64,000 bases of DNA from Helicovermis profundi (GTDB lineage: Bacteria > Bacillota > Clostridia > Peptostreptococcales > Acidaminobacteraceae). The stretch covers positions 2,376,001 to 2,440,000 of the forward strand of contig NZ_AP028654.1 of NCBI RefSeq assembly GCF_033097505.1. The letters are read 5' to 3'. Below are positions 17,409 through 26,907 of the stretch, piece by piece; positions within the stretch are counted from its first letter, which is position 1, and each line of letters starts with the position of its first letter. Position numbers and translations under genes: made by a program. The notes beneath the pieces are model-generated. The model was given only the letters and a program-made list of their open reading frames with translations, was not told where the DNA came from and did not search any database.

Positions 17409-18479
17409 TTAATAGCTATAAAAATTTCTTGCAAAATCGCATATTACTTTTTCTAAAATTGTTAGCGAAGTAATATCTACATATTCATTTTCTCCATGCC
17501 AAAATTCTCCTACAGGACCGAATTCAATCGCTGGTATTCCCTTTTCAGCGAAGAATCTAGCATCTGACCCACCGTGCTGTCCAACTAATTCTATTTTTTT
17601 ATCGGGTAAAAACCTAAGTATAGATTTTTTTAACTCTCCAATATTTTTATCCTTAGGATCAACATAAACACCTGGTTCAACAGCTTTAACAATTACTTTG
17701 CCTTCAATTACATCATTTATATTTTCTAGTATTTCTCCTGGATCCAAATTTGGAACATATCTTATATCTAGTCCCATTACAGCCTTGTCAGGAACCCTAT
17801 TGTATATATCGCCTCCATTAATTTTAGCCAAATTAATAGAAGATTTTTTATAAAGAGTTGAAGAAATATTTAGTATATTTAGTTTTTCAATTTTTAAAAA
17901 ATTATCATATGATTTTAGTATTGCATTTTCGCCTTCCCACGGTCTAGAACCATGTGCAGAAACTCCAAATGATTCAATATCAATTCGAATAATTCCTTTT
18001 GACTGAATAGATAATTCTAAATTAGTAGGTTCAGTGCATATTACAAAGTCACCAACATAGCCTTTTTCCACCAAATTTTTTGTACAATTTATTCCTCCAG
18101 TTTCTTCGTCACTTACAAGTTGCAGCATAATTTTTGAATTTAATTTTTCTTTATTTAATTTAATCAAAGCTTTCATTATTACAAAGCATCCACTCTTCAT
18201 ATCAGCTGAACCTCTTGCAAATAATTTTTCTCCTATAATTTTAGGTTTAAATTGATCTTTAGATGCTGACACTACATCTAAATGTCCATTTAAAACCAAG
18301 GTTTTTTCTCCTGATCCTATTAGAGAAACTAGACTTTTATAACCATTATTAACAATAATTTGACTTTCTATACCATTATTAAGCAAATATTCATTTGCAT
18401 ATTCTATAGCTAAATTTGCATTTTCTTTTATAGAAGTATCTATTTCTAATAGTTTTATAAGGATTTCATCAACTGCCAC
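17409..18479 (-). CDS. M20 family metallopeptidase (ArgE/DapE-like)
   Basis: A 356-residue zinc hydrolase of the M20 family. The first metal site is GHLDVV (about residue 70), the bridging aspartate lies in RGSADMKSG (about 92), DEETGG (about 128) gives the catalytic and ligand glutamates, and CTEPTN follows. A final histidine is in EFWHGENEYV near the C-terminus. The dimerisation lid lies between about 170 and 280. Members include acetylornithine and succinyl-diaminopimelate deacylases and dipeptidases. In this operon a dipeptidase or N-acyl-amino-acid hydrolase is more likely than arginine or lysine biosynthesis. The GTG start shares one base with the upstream stop codon (TAGTG), after GGAGG at somewhat long spacing. 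Confidence 0.85.
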   Translation of the reverse strand: MAVDEILIKLLEIDTSIKENANLAIEYANEYLLNNGIESQIIVNNGYKSLVSLIGSGEKTLVLNGHLDVVSASKDQFKPKIIGEKLFARGSADMKSGCFVIMKALIKLNKEKLNSKIMLQLVSDEETGGINCTKNLVEKGYVGDFVICTEPTNLELSIQSKGIIRIDIESFGVSAHGSRPWEGENAILKSYDNFLKIEKLNILNISSTLYKKSSINLAKINGGDIYNRVPDKAVMGLDIRYVPNLDPGEILENINDVIEGKVIVKAVEPGVYVDPKDKNIGELKKSILRFLPDKKIELVGQHGGSDARFFAEKGIPAIEFGPVGEFWHGENEYVDITSLTILEKVICDFARNFYSY

Positions 18480-20398
18480 TAGCTAACACCTCCTTTCAAA
18501 TATTTGTCAAACCAATTTAATATTTCATTATATCTATGCTTTTTATTTTGGGGTTTCCCTTTTATAGATAAACTATGGTCTTCGTTTTCAAAAAGACAAA
18601 TTTTTGTTTCAATTCCAAAATAGTTTAAAGCGTTATACATTGATAAAGATTCCGTATAACTACATCTACAATCATTTTTACCATGAATAAACATCGTAGG
18701 AGTTTTAACTTTATTAGCATAGGTAAGCGGAGAAGATTCCATGTAAATTTTTGAATTGGTCCACGGTGTTTCATTATTACCCATATATTCATATATATAA
18801 TTATATCCAATATCAGATGTCATAAAAGAGTGAGTCAAATCGCTAATACTTCTTTCAGAAACTGCAACTTTAAATCTATTTGTTTTTGTAATAATATAAT
18901 TCGTCATATAACCACCATAGGATCCACCTGTAAGACCAAGTAATTCCTGATTTATCTGATTATTATTATTTATTACTTCATCCACAAATTTCATTAATTG
19001 TTTATAAGGCAAATCAGCATATTTACCTCTAATATTCGAAAATTCATCACCAAATCCATCACTACCCATTGGATTTGAGTAGAAGACATAATATCCATTT
19101 GAAGCAAATAACTGAACATCAAATGAAAAAATATCAGAATATATCATCTTTGGCCCACCATGAATCATAAGAATACCAGGATAAGTCTTGTTTTTTTCTA
19201 TTTCAGTTGGTGGAAATACGAATCCATTTATTTCTATATCATTATGCTTAAATATTAATTGTTTTGGCTTAGAGAGTTTATATTTATTTAGCCATGAATT
19301 ATGATTAGTTATTCTTTTAAGTTTCTTATCCTTATATAAATATAATTCTAATAAATCAAGATCTTTTAAACCAATAATTAATATTCCTTTTTCAAGTACA
19401 CAATAGCTATTTATAACTTTAAGCCCAGTATCAATCATTTTATTATTACCGAACATATCAATTTCATTAATTTTTTCTCTATCTCTATCCACTCTTAAAC
19501 TATAGAATTTATTATTTTTTTTATAGACAGAGTTTGAAGTAGTAAAGAAACTATCAGCAACAACACTTGGCTTTTCGTTGCTTAAATCAATGTATTTTCC
19601 TAATCTTTCACATTCATTACTTTGTAAATCAACGCTATATATTTGTTGATTATCATTTCTACTTTTTTTTCTTAAATCAACTCCTGTAAAAATTACTTTT
19701 TTTGAATTCATTGACTTAATATATCCAATATTAAAATTCCCTTTTGTATATATTTTTAAATCGTCATTTTTTAAATTATATATATATATATCTGTGGCAA
19801 TATTCTTTAAATTAGATACTTTATAAGCACTAAACATAATTCTTTTATTAATAAAATCAAAATCAATTTTATCAATATCTAAATCTAAAGAAGTAATTAA
19901 ATTTATTTTTTTACCATTCTCATCAGCATTAAATAAAGCTTTTACTTCCTTACCTACAAATCCTCTACCTTCAACAAAAGAAGGTGTAGTAAAACTATAT
20001 TTAAAATCTTCAGATTTATTTTGACTCTGAATTATCGCAGTAAAATAAATATTTTTATTGCTAATGGAATAGTCCTTAACAACAAATGGAATAGTAAATT
20101 CTTTTATTACTTGTTGACTACTGATAAGATATTTATAAAATTTCGAACTATCTATAAAATCAACTTTAAAATAAATAAAGTCATTGTCAATAAAAAAATC
20201 ATCTGCTTCAAAATCTAAAATTATTTTTTTAAGACTTAAATCTTTCAAATTAATTAAATATACTTCTCTTTTATATTTATTTAAATTCATATCATGCGAA
20301 TATGTAAAATATAATCCAAAACTTTCATCATTATTAATTTTTAAATTAGTGATAATTTTATTTTTCAAAAAATCATCAGATTTAATTTCTCTTTGCAT
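18479..20398 (-). CDS. S9 family prolyl-oligopeptidase-type serine peptidase
   Basis: A 639-residue protein with an N-terminal beta-propeller-like part (about 1-370) and a C-terminal alpha/beta-hydrolase domain. The nucleophile is in LTGGSYGGYMTNY (about residue 490). The aspartate is in GKNDCRCSYTESL (about 575) and the histidine in ENEDHSLSIKGKP (about 608). The GILMIHGGPKMIYSDIFSF segment is the usual oxyanion side. The family is acylaminoacyl peptidase/dipeptidyl peptidase-like. There is no signal peptide, so it acts on peptides already imported. It is the first gene of the peptide operon: GAGGTGG precedes the ATG and a sigma-54 promoter lies only about 25 bases upstream. Confidence 0.9.
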   Translation of the reverse strand: MQREIKSDDFLKNKIITNLKINNDESFGLYFTYSHDMNLNKYKREVYLINLKDLSLKKIILDFEADDFFIDNDFIYFKVDFIDSSKFYKYLISSQQVIKEFTIPFVVKDYSISNKNIYFTAIIQSQNKSEDFKYSFTTPSFVEGRGFVGKEVKALFNADENGKKINLITSLDLDIDKIDFDFINKRIMFSAYKVSNLKNIATDIYIYNLKNDDLKIYTKGNFNIGYIKSMNSKKVIFTGVDLRKKSRNDNQQIYSVDLQSNECERLGKYIDLSNEKPSVVADSFFTTSNSVYKKNNKFYSLRVDRDREKINEIDMFGNNKMIDTGLKVINSYCVLEKGILIIGLKDLDLLELYLYKDKKLKRITNHNSWLNKYKLSKPKQLIFKHNDIEINGFVFPPTEIEKNKTYPGILMIHGGPKMIYSDIFSFDVQLFASNGYYVFYSNPMGSDGFGDEFSNIRGKYADLPYKQLMKFVDEVINNNNQINQELLGLTGGSYGGYMTNYIITKTNRFKVAVSERSISDLTHSFMTSDIGYNYIYEYMGNNETPWTNSKIYMESSPLTYANKVKTPTMFIHGKNDCRCSYTESLSMYNALNYFGIETKICLFENEDHSLSIKGKPQNKKHRYNEILNWFDKYLKGGVS

Positions 20399-20420
20399 TT
20401 TACCACCTCAGCATAATATA

Positions 20421-20440
20421 TATGCAATTACTATGCCAAA
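20421..20440 (-). promoter_or_regulatory. Sigma-54 (-24/-12) promoter of the peptide operon
   Basis: On the minus strand the sequence reads TTTGGCATAGTAATTGCATA. The GG (-24) and GC (-12) dinucleotides are separated by exactly 10 bases, and both flanks (TTGGCA and TTGCAT) match the RpoN consensus. The expected transcription start lies about a dozen bases downstream, leaving a very short leader before the S9 peptidase SD. A sigma-54 activator gene is divergent next to it. Confidence 0.88.
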
Positions 20441-20520
20441 TATTACAATAAGCACATATTTAAACATTTTTCTTTGCATATACATTTTTTTTATTATAAA
20501 ATTGTAATATCAAAATTATT

Positions 20521-20540
20521 TCCTTACACTTTAGTTAGGA
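20521..20540. promoter_or_regulatory. Candidate activator-binding palindrome
   Basis: An imperfect inverted repeat, TCCTTAC...GTTAGGA, lies about 80-100 bases upstream of the sigma-54 promoter and 45 bases before the activator gene. That is a plausible enhancer position. ATTACAAT (20442-20449) and ATTGTAAT (20501-20508) form another separated inverted pair. Neither can be proven from one sequence. Confidence 0.3.
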
Positions 20541-20585
20541 TTTTTTCAAATTTAAAAATTCATTTATCGTAATTTTGGAGGTTTT

Positions 20586-22649
20586 ATGAATAAAATAGCA
20601 ATAGTAATAGACTCTGAATATAAACATAATCGTAGAAGCTTACTTGATAAACTTATTAAAGAAAACCTAAATTCAATTTTTGGACAAAAAATAAAGATTA
20701 CAAACTATTATATTGATAAGTTAGTTAAGGGCGACTTAATCAAAGATGATTTAGTACTTGTAATGGCCGGAAGTAGAGTTTTAAAAATTAAAAACTTCGT
20801 AAACGATACTAATAATATAGTTGTAATAAAAAGAACTTTTTTAAAAAAAGGAATAAACCAACTTTTTCAAATTCCAAACGATTCTGACGTGTTAGTTGTA
20901 AATGATGATATTGAAACAGTACTTAATTCAATTTCGTCTCTTTATCAAATTGGTATTAAACACGTAAATTTAATACCTTATGAAAAAGATAAAGATTACC
21001 ATAAAATTAAATATGCAATAACTCCTTCTGAAAATGAACTTGTGCCTAATTACATTAAAAACATCTATGATGTTGGCAATAGAATGGTTGATGTTTCAAC
21101 TATTCTATTGATTATGAGTAAACTTAATATTAATGATAAAGTAACACAACAAAACCTATACAATTACTATCAAAATCTTTTTAGTTCAAATAACGCTATT
21201 ACAGAAAATTTTAATAATCTATTATTTAGAACTGAAGAGATTGATAATCTACTTGATCTTTCACACGATGGAATATTGCTTACTGATAAAGACGGAAAAA
21301 TATTAATTTGTAATGCTAAATTTAAAGAGATTTTTAATATAAATGAAAATATAGTGTCGACTTACCTTCATCAAATAATTGAAAATATTGATTTCTCAAA
21401 GTATTACTCTAATAGTTTTCATGATGGATTAATATATTTTAAAAACAAATATATCAACCTTGAAAAAAAGAATATAACTTATTTTAATAGTGAGTTTAGA
21501 ATGTACTTCAGCTTTCAAGAAGTTACTTATATAAAAAAACTCGAACAAAATCTTTCACATAAACTTCGTCAAAAAGGGCAAATAGCAAAATATACTTTTA
21601 AAGATATTATTACACAATCAGATAAAATGAATGAAATAATCAAAAATAGTAAAAAAATTGCAAAAACTGATTTGACTGTCTTGATTACTGGTGAAAGTGG
21701 GACTGGAAAAGAAGTCTTAGCTCAGGCAATCCACAATTATTCCAATCGTAAAAAACAACCTTTTATTGCTATAAATGTCGCATCAATTCCTGATTCTTTA
21801 CTTGAAAGTGAACTTTTTGGATATACAAAAGGATCATTTACAGGAGCACTAAACGAAGGAAAAAAAGGGATATTTGAAAGAGCAAATAGTGGAACGCTTT
21901 TTTTAGATGAAATTGGTGATATGCCAAAACATTTACAATCAAAGTTATTAAGAGTTCTTCAAGAAAAGCAGGTCATTCCAATAGGTTCTGAAAATGTCAT
22001 TGAAATTGATGTAAGAATCATAGCTGCTACACATAAAAACCCAATAATTATGATTAAAGAAGGTAATTTTAGAAAAGATTTATTTTATAGATTAAATGTT
22101 TTTCCCCTTGAATTACCTCCGCTTAAAGACAGAAACGAGGACGTAAAACTTCTCCTTAATCATTTTACAAATAACAAGTTTGAATTTTCAAAAGAATGCT
22201 TAAAACATTTGCTAAATTACAATTGGCCTGGCAACATAAGAGAACTTTGTAATATAGCTATGTATATATCTACACTTGAAGAAAAACAAGTAGTTGAAAC
22301 TACATCACTTCCAAATTATTTAACTGCACTTAATTTTGATGAAAATATTAAAGCTGAAAATATATTTGCAAAAGAAATTACAATAATTAAAGAACTTTCT
22401 AATTATAATTTATCAAAAGAAATACTCAAGTCTATAAAAATCCTAAATGAAATAGATAAAACTGCTGGTAGAAAGCATTTATTAAACTATTTAGAAAATA
22501 GAAAAATAAAAGTATCAGAGAATACATTAAAAAAATCTTTAAAAGCATTAAGTAAAAGCAAACTCATATTTTCAAAAAAAGGTAGAAGTGGAAACTATAT
22601 AAATGAAAAAGGCAATTCTTTTTTAGAATATACAAAAGAATTACTTTAA
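20586..22649 (+). CDS. Sigma-54-dependent transcriptional activator (PAS, AAA+, winged-helix)
   Basis: A 687-residue bacterial enhancer-binding protein. Residues 1 to about 200 form an unassigned sensory region, possibly PrpR-N-like. About 220-335 is PAS-like (LLDLSHDGILLTDKDGKILICN). About 345-575 is the sigma-54 AAA+ domain with Walker A GESGTGKE, the sigma-contacting loop as GSFTGA (Ser in place of Ala), Walker B GTLFLDEIGD and R-x-D-L-x-Y-R-L. The C-terminus (about 610-687) is not a Fis-type helix-turn-helix. It resembles a winged helix (NTLKKSLKALSKSKLIFSKKG). Divergent placement beside a -24/-12 promoter makes it the likely activator of the peptide operon. GGAGG precedes the ATG. Confidence 0.9.
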   Translation: MNKIAIVIDSEYKHNRRSLLDKLIKENLNSIFGQKIKITNYYIDKLVKGDLIKDDLVLVMAGSRVLKIKNFVNDTNNIVVIKRTFLKKGINQLFQIPNDSDVLVVNDDIETVLNSISSLYQIGIKHVNLIPYEKDKDYHKIKYAITPSENELVPNYIKNIYDVGNRMVDVSTILLIMSKLNINDKVTQQNLYNYYQNLFSSNNAITENFNNLLFRTEEIDNLLDLSHDGILLTDKDGKILICNAKFKEIFNINENIVSTYLHQIIENIDFSKYYSNSFHDGLIYFKNKYINLEKKNITYFNSEFRMYFSFQEVTYIKKLEQNLSHKLRQKGQIAKYTFKDIITQSDKMNEIIKNSKKIAKTDLTVLITGESGTGKEVLAQAIHNYSNRKKQPFIAINVASIPDSLLESELFGYTKGSFTGALNEGKKGIFERANSGTLFLDEIGDMPKHLQSKLLRVLQEKQVIPIGSENVIEIDVRIIAATHKNPIIMIKEGNFRKDLFYRLNVFPLELPPLKDRNEDVKLLLNHFTNNKFEFSKECLKHLLNYNWPGNIRELCNIAMYISTLEEKQVVETTSLPNYLTALNFDENIKAENIFAKEITIIKELSNYNLSKEILKSIKILNEIDKTAGRKHLLNYLENRKIKVSENTLKKSLKALSKSKLIFSKKGRSGNYINEKGNSFLEYTKELL

Positions 22650-22715
22650 AAAAATAAATAGACATATATTTTTTGAATTTAACAATATAAAGCTAATAAA
22701 ATATATAAACAGGAT

Positions 22716-22767
22716 AAAATACAGGATAAAACGAATTGATTCAATCCTATTTTTTATCCTGTATTTT
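22716..22767. terminator. Terminator between the activator and the EAL-protein genes
   Basis: A 16-bp stem, AAAATACAGGATAAAA (22716-22731) with TTTTATCCTGTATTTT (22752-22767), with an inner ATTGA/TCAAT pairing. It lies between convergent genes with T-runs on both sides. Confidence 0.88.
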
Positions 22768-22818
22768 TGTTTTAGTTTATTAAAATAAGTTAAAATACTT
22801 ATAAAAACAAATATTTTT

Positions 22819-24873
22819 TTATTCGTTTTTCTTACAAAATTCTATAAATTTTCTTTCAATCAATGGCTTTTCAAAACAATAGCCTTGTACACAATTAGAT
22901 TTAGTATTTTTTAAAAATTCAAGTTGTTTTTTTGTTTCAACGCCTTCAACAACAGATTCAATTCCAAGTTCATCAAAAAATATAAGAACTCCTTCAATAA
23001 ATCTATTTTCATAATTATCAATAAAGGTTTTATCTATTTTAACTTCATCAATATTAAAATTCATGATACTAGAAAGAGATGAATATCCAGTTCCAAAATC
23101 GTCAAGAGCAATTCTAAAGCCACTTCGCCTTAAATTTTCTATTGTTAATAAAGCTTGTCCATTATTTTCTAAAAAAATACTTTCTGTAATTTCTATTTCA
23201 ACGGATCTTGGATTAACATCATATTTTTTTACTATACTAGTCAAAAAATCACAATAATCAGTTTCTTTAAGCTCAATTGGCGATGCATTAATGGACGCAA
23301 TCAACTCTTTTTTGCCAAGTTTTTTATAAAACTTAATTGTACTTTCTATAACAAACCTACCTATATCTATTATTTTACCTATTTCTTCTGCTATCGTTAT
23401 AAGTTCGAAAGTTGATACATTTTCTTTTTCAGAATTTTTCCATCTTAATAAAGCTTCAAAGCCACGAAGTCTTTTTGACTCCTTTGTATAAAATTGTGGT
23501 TGATAGCACATATAAAATTCATTTTTTTCTAAGGCTATATTAATTGAAGCTTCAATGTTCATTCTTCTAACTAACTCTTTTTTCATATTCATATCAAAAA
23601 ACTTATATTTATTTTTACCAATTTTTTTTGAAATTTGCATGGCAGAATCTGCATACATTAATAGTTCTTCAAAATTAATAGAATTTTCTGAAAATACCGA
23701 AACACCAAAACTACACGTAAGATAAAATCTATTATTTTCTAGAAAAACTACTTCACTTAATTTACTAGAAATTTTAACTATTAGTTCTTTAATTTCCTCC
23801 TTTGTTTTTTTATCTGAAATAATATATACAAATTCATCACCATTAAATCTCGTTAGCATATCATTTTTTAAAACAAATTTATTTAGTCTTTTAGAAATAA
23901 TTACAAGTAATTTGTCACCTGTTAGATGTCCAAACGTATCATTTATATATTTAAAATTATCTATATTCAACATAATAATAAAAAACATTTTATTTTTTTC
24001 TAATATAGAATTTATATTATTATAAAGATAATTCTTATTAGGCAAACCAGTAAGAACATCAAAATATGCTAATTCACTTATTTTTTTTTCGTTTTTTTCT
24101 ATAACAGAAATTTTACTTTTTAATTCTTCATTTATCTTTACTTGGTCAGTGATATCTTTTGTAACACCTATTAATTTTGATGGTTTAGAAAATTCATCAT
24201 ATTCAAGTTTCGCAATTGAATGAATATATCTTAACTCTCCATCACTAATTCGATATATTCTAAATTTTACATCATAAGGAATACCCTTATTAAGTAGATT
24301 AGGAATAGCTTCGTCTACAAATGAATCTTCAGGATGTCTTGATTTTTGAACTAAATCAAGTGGAAGTACTGAAGATTTTCTTTCAATACCATATATTTCA
24401 AATGCACCTTTTGATGCCCAAATTGACATACTATTAAAATCTAACTCCCAGTTTCCTGTTTTAGACATTTTTTGAGAAACAAATAATCTATTTTCATATT
24501 TTTTTAGTTCAGCCTTTGCTGACTCTATATCATCAAATGAAAGAATAAGTAAATCACATTCCGTCTTACTTGCTTTAATAATAAATGCTTGGTCTAATTT
24601 TTCTATATAAGCTTCAACTAAAATAGAACCCTTAAGCGAATACACTGTAATAAATGTATCTATATATTCCCTTGTAATATCAAATTGGGAAAGTTTTTCG
24701 CCAATGATATTTTTTCTTTCTTCTTTAATTAATTCTATGAATTTTAAATTAGTATCGATTACTACAAAATCTACTATTATGCCATCTGCATATATAGGTT
24801 TTACTAATAAATACCCACATAATAAATTTTCTTTAAACACTATAAAATTTTTATTTTTTATTAGATCTTTCAT
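22819..24873 (-). CDS. PAS-GGDEF-EAL protein, probable c-di-GMP phosphodiesterase
   Basis: About 684 residues. Two PAS-like domains lie at about 10-120 and 135-260 (GNWELDFNSMSIW, then YIHSIAKLEYDEFSKPSKLIGVTKDITDQ). Then comes a GGDEF domain (about 285-445) with a degenerate RFNGDEF active site, so cyclase activity is doubtful. An EAL domain (about 455-690) has FEALLRW, INASP, EITES, LDDFGTGYSS, VKIDKTFI, EGVE and VQGYCFEKP all present, so it should hydrolyse c-di-GMP, perhaps with GTP acting on the degenerate GGDEF. No membrane segment is seen. The ATG at 24873 (GGTGGT upstream) is preferred to a GTG 30 bases earlier, though the choice is not certain. Confidence 0.9.
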   Translation of the reverse strand: MKDLIKNKNFIVFKENLLCGYLLVKPIYADGIIVDFVVIDTNLKFIELIKEERKNIIGEKLSQFDITREYIDTFITVYSLKGSILVEAYIEKLDQAFIIKASKTECDLLILSFDDIESAKAELKKYENRLFVSQKMSKTGNWELDFNSMSIWASKGAFEIYGIERKSSVLPLDLVQKSRHPEDSFVDEAIPNLLNKGIPYDVKFRIYRISDGELRYIHSIAKLEYDEFSKPSKLIGVTKDITDQVKINEELKSKISVIEKNEKKISELAYFDVLTGLPNKNYLYNNINSILEKNKMFFIIMLNIDNFKYINDTFGHLTGDKLLVIISKRLNKFVLKNDMLTRFNGDEFVYIISDKKTKEEIKELIVKISSKLSEVVFLENNRFYLTCSFGVSVFSENSINFEELLMYADSAMQISKKIGKNKYKFFDMNMKKELVRRMNIEASINIALEKNEFYMCYQPQFYTKESKRLRGFEALLRWKNSEKENVSTFELITIAEEIGKIIDIGRFVIESTIKFYKKLGKKELIASINASPIELKETDYCDFLTSIVKKYDVNPRSVEIEITESIFLENNGQALLTIENLRRSGFRIALDDFGTGYSSLSSIMNFNIDEVKIDKTFIDNYENRFIEGVLIFFDELGIESVVEGVETKKQLEFLKNTKSNCVQGYCFEKPLIERKFIEFCKKNE

Positions 24874-24982
24874 AAAACCACCAACTTTATTATTAAAGTT
24901 CACAGTAAAGTAAAACTAAATTCTACTATTACAATTAAAGTTCTTACTTTATAATTATACCTATAAATTAATAAATTAAACA

Positions 24983-25009
24983 GAAGTAGTCAAATTAATT
25001 GATTACTTC
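24983..25009 (-). terminator. Probable terminator of pepF
   Basis: GAAGTAGTCAA (24983-24993) pairs with TTGATTACTTC (24999-25009), 11 bp with one G-U and a 5-nt loop. The minus strand continues TGTTTAATTT. No other feature was seen in 24874-25062. Confidence 0.55.
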
Positions 25010-25062
25010 TATTAAATGTTAAGTCACAATTTAATTATAAGAATATGATTTTAACTAGAGGT

Positions 25063-26817
25063 CTAATTAACAATTTTACTAAATTCATCAATTTCTTTTT
25101 CAATTTCTTTTAACGAACTTGACCAAAATTCTTTTGAAGTAACATCTATATTCATAAGTTTTGCTACACTCTCTATATCAAGTTTACCTGTATTTTTAAG
25201 CATAATATTATAGTTTTTAACAAATTCATCTTTATCACTTAAATACAAGCTATAAAGACCTTTAGAAAACAGTAGTCCAAAAGCATAAGGAAAATTATAA
25301 AAATTTCTTTCACTATAGTAATAATGTGGTTTATTCATCCACATATATGGATGTAATGACTCATGATTAAGTGCATCACCATAAGCCTTTTTCTGAGCAT
25401 CTAACATATACTTCTTTAATTCATCTACTGAAAGAGCGTGATCTCTTCTTGTTTCAAATAAATTAGTTTCAAAAATAAATCTTGAATATATATCTACAAT
25501 TACTTGTCCATATCCTTGGAGTGAAGCTTCTAATATTGTTAGTTTTTCATCTTTACCTGCTTTTTCAAGTGCTGATTTTTTTACAATAGTTTCGCAAAAT
25601 ATTGAAGCAGTTTCAGCGAGTGGCATAGGATAACTAGTGTTTAATATATTTTCTTCAAATATATTTTGCCCATGAAAGCCATGACCTAATTCATGTGCTA
25701 AAGTTACCGCATTATTTAAAGATCCTGTAAAATTAACTAAAATTCTACTTTCATTTATAGCTTTTATATTACTACAAAATGCTCCGCCAACTTTTCCTTT
25801 CTTAGGTAGAATATCAATCCAATTTTTTTCAAAAGCATTTCTTGCAAAATCCCCAAGTTCATTGCTAAAAGAAGAAAAATTATCAACTACAATCGATTTT
25901 GCTTCTTCTATACTTATTTTACCCTTAGAACCACCCATTGGTGCAAATAAATCATAAAAAGGTAGTCCATTTTCATGTCCAAGTTTTTTTGCTTTTAATT
26001 TGTAGTATTCTCTTAGCTTAGGCAAAAATTCTTCTATCGAAGAAATAAGAGCATCTAACGTTTCTTTTTTCATTCTTGCATTAAATAAAGTTTCATATAA
26101 AGGCGACTCATAGCCTCTTTCTTTTGAAAGGGTAATAACTTCTCCTTTTATTGCATTTAAACAAGCAGCGGAGGCAACTTCATTAACTTTGTAAGCCTTT
26201 AACTCAGCATAATATGCATTTTTTCTAACTAGAGGATCTTTATCATAAGCTAAATTTCTAGCAGCTTGAAGTGGTAATTTCTCACCATCAATCTCTACAA
26301 GTAGTGATGAAGACAATTGACTTTGAAGAGTAGCAAAACTAGCTGAGCCTGTTTGCTTTAATTTAGAAATTAATACTTCTTCTTCTTTTGAAAGAAGATG
26401 CAATGAACCATTAAAAATTTCTAAAATGTGATACTCAAATTCTTCAAGAACTTTAGAACTATTAATTATTTCCTTAAGTTTATTTTCTCCTATATTTTTT
26501 AAATAATATGAAAACTCTACCATTGGTCCAGTTATATCACTATTCATTTTTTTAATTTTTTCAGCATATTTAAGTGCCGATGTATCACTAGTATTTACCG
26601 AAAAACTTAAAGATGAAAATGTAATCAGTTTACTTATTACTGTTCTATACTCACCAAAATGTTTAATATATCTTTCTAACACTTCTACACTTTTTAAATT
26701 ACAAAATTCTTTTGAAAAAGTTTCAATTTCTTCAATCATTTTTTTTGCTTTATTTAAATCATCCAAAAACTCTTTTGATTCAAATGAACTATAAAGCTCT
26801 TTTAAACTCCAATTCAT
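25063..26817 (-). CDS. pepF: Oligoendopeptidase F (M3 family)
   Basis: A 584-residue cytoplasmic zinc peptidase that cleaves oligopeptides. The zinc motif is LAHELGHGFHG (HExxH, about residue 370), followed by the third ligand region LAETASIFCETIV, and later HESLHPYMWMNKPHYYYSERNFYNFPYAFG, all diagnostic of the PepF/M3 family. Length is typical. It is a single-gene unit with an AGGCTG-type SD and a terminator downstream. With the Opp operon 5 kb away it adds to a strong peptide-utilisation theme, though the two are not linked transcriptionally. Confidence 0.95.
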   Translation of the reverse strand: MNWSLKELYSSFESKEFLDDLNKAKKMIEEIETFSKEFCNLKSVEVLERYIKHFGEYRTVISKLITFSSLSFSVNTSDTSALKYAEKIKKMNSDITGPMVEFSYYLKNIGENKLKEIINSSKVLEEFEYHILEIFNGSLHLLSKEEEVLISKLKQTGSASFATLQSQLSSSLLVEIDGEKLPLQAARNLAYDKDPLVRKNAYYAELKAYKVNEVASAACLNAIKGEVITLSKERGYESPLYETLFNARMKKETLDALISSIEEFLPKLREYYKLKAKKLGHENGLPFYDLFAPMGGSKGKISIEEAKSIVVDNFSSFSNELGDFARNAFEKNWIDILPKKGKVGGAFCSNIKAINESRILVNFTGSLNNAVTLAHELGHGFHGQNIFEENILNTSYPMPLAETASIFCETIVKKSALEKAGKDEKLTILEASLQGYGQVIVDIYSRFIFETNLFETRRDHALSVDELKKYMLDAQKKAYGDALNHESLHPYMWMNKPHYYYSERNFYNFPYAFGLLFSKGLYSLYLSDKDEFVKNYNIMLKNTGKLDIESVAKLMNIDVTSKEFWSSSLKEIEKEIDEFSKIVN

Positions 26818-26907
26818 ATAACAGCCTCCATTTTTTTATGCGTATAATTTTTTTTATACGTATATTATACCACTATTATATAAATTTTAATATAAATGTA
26901 GAATACA

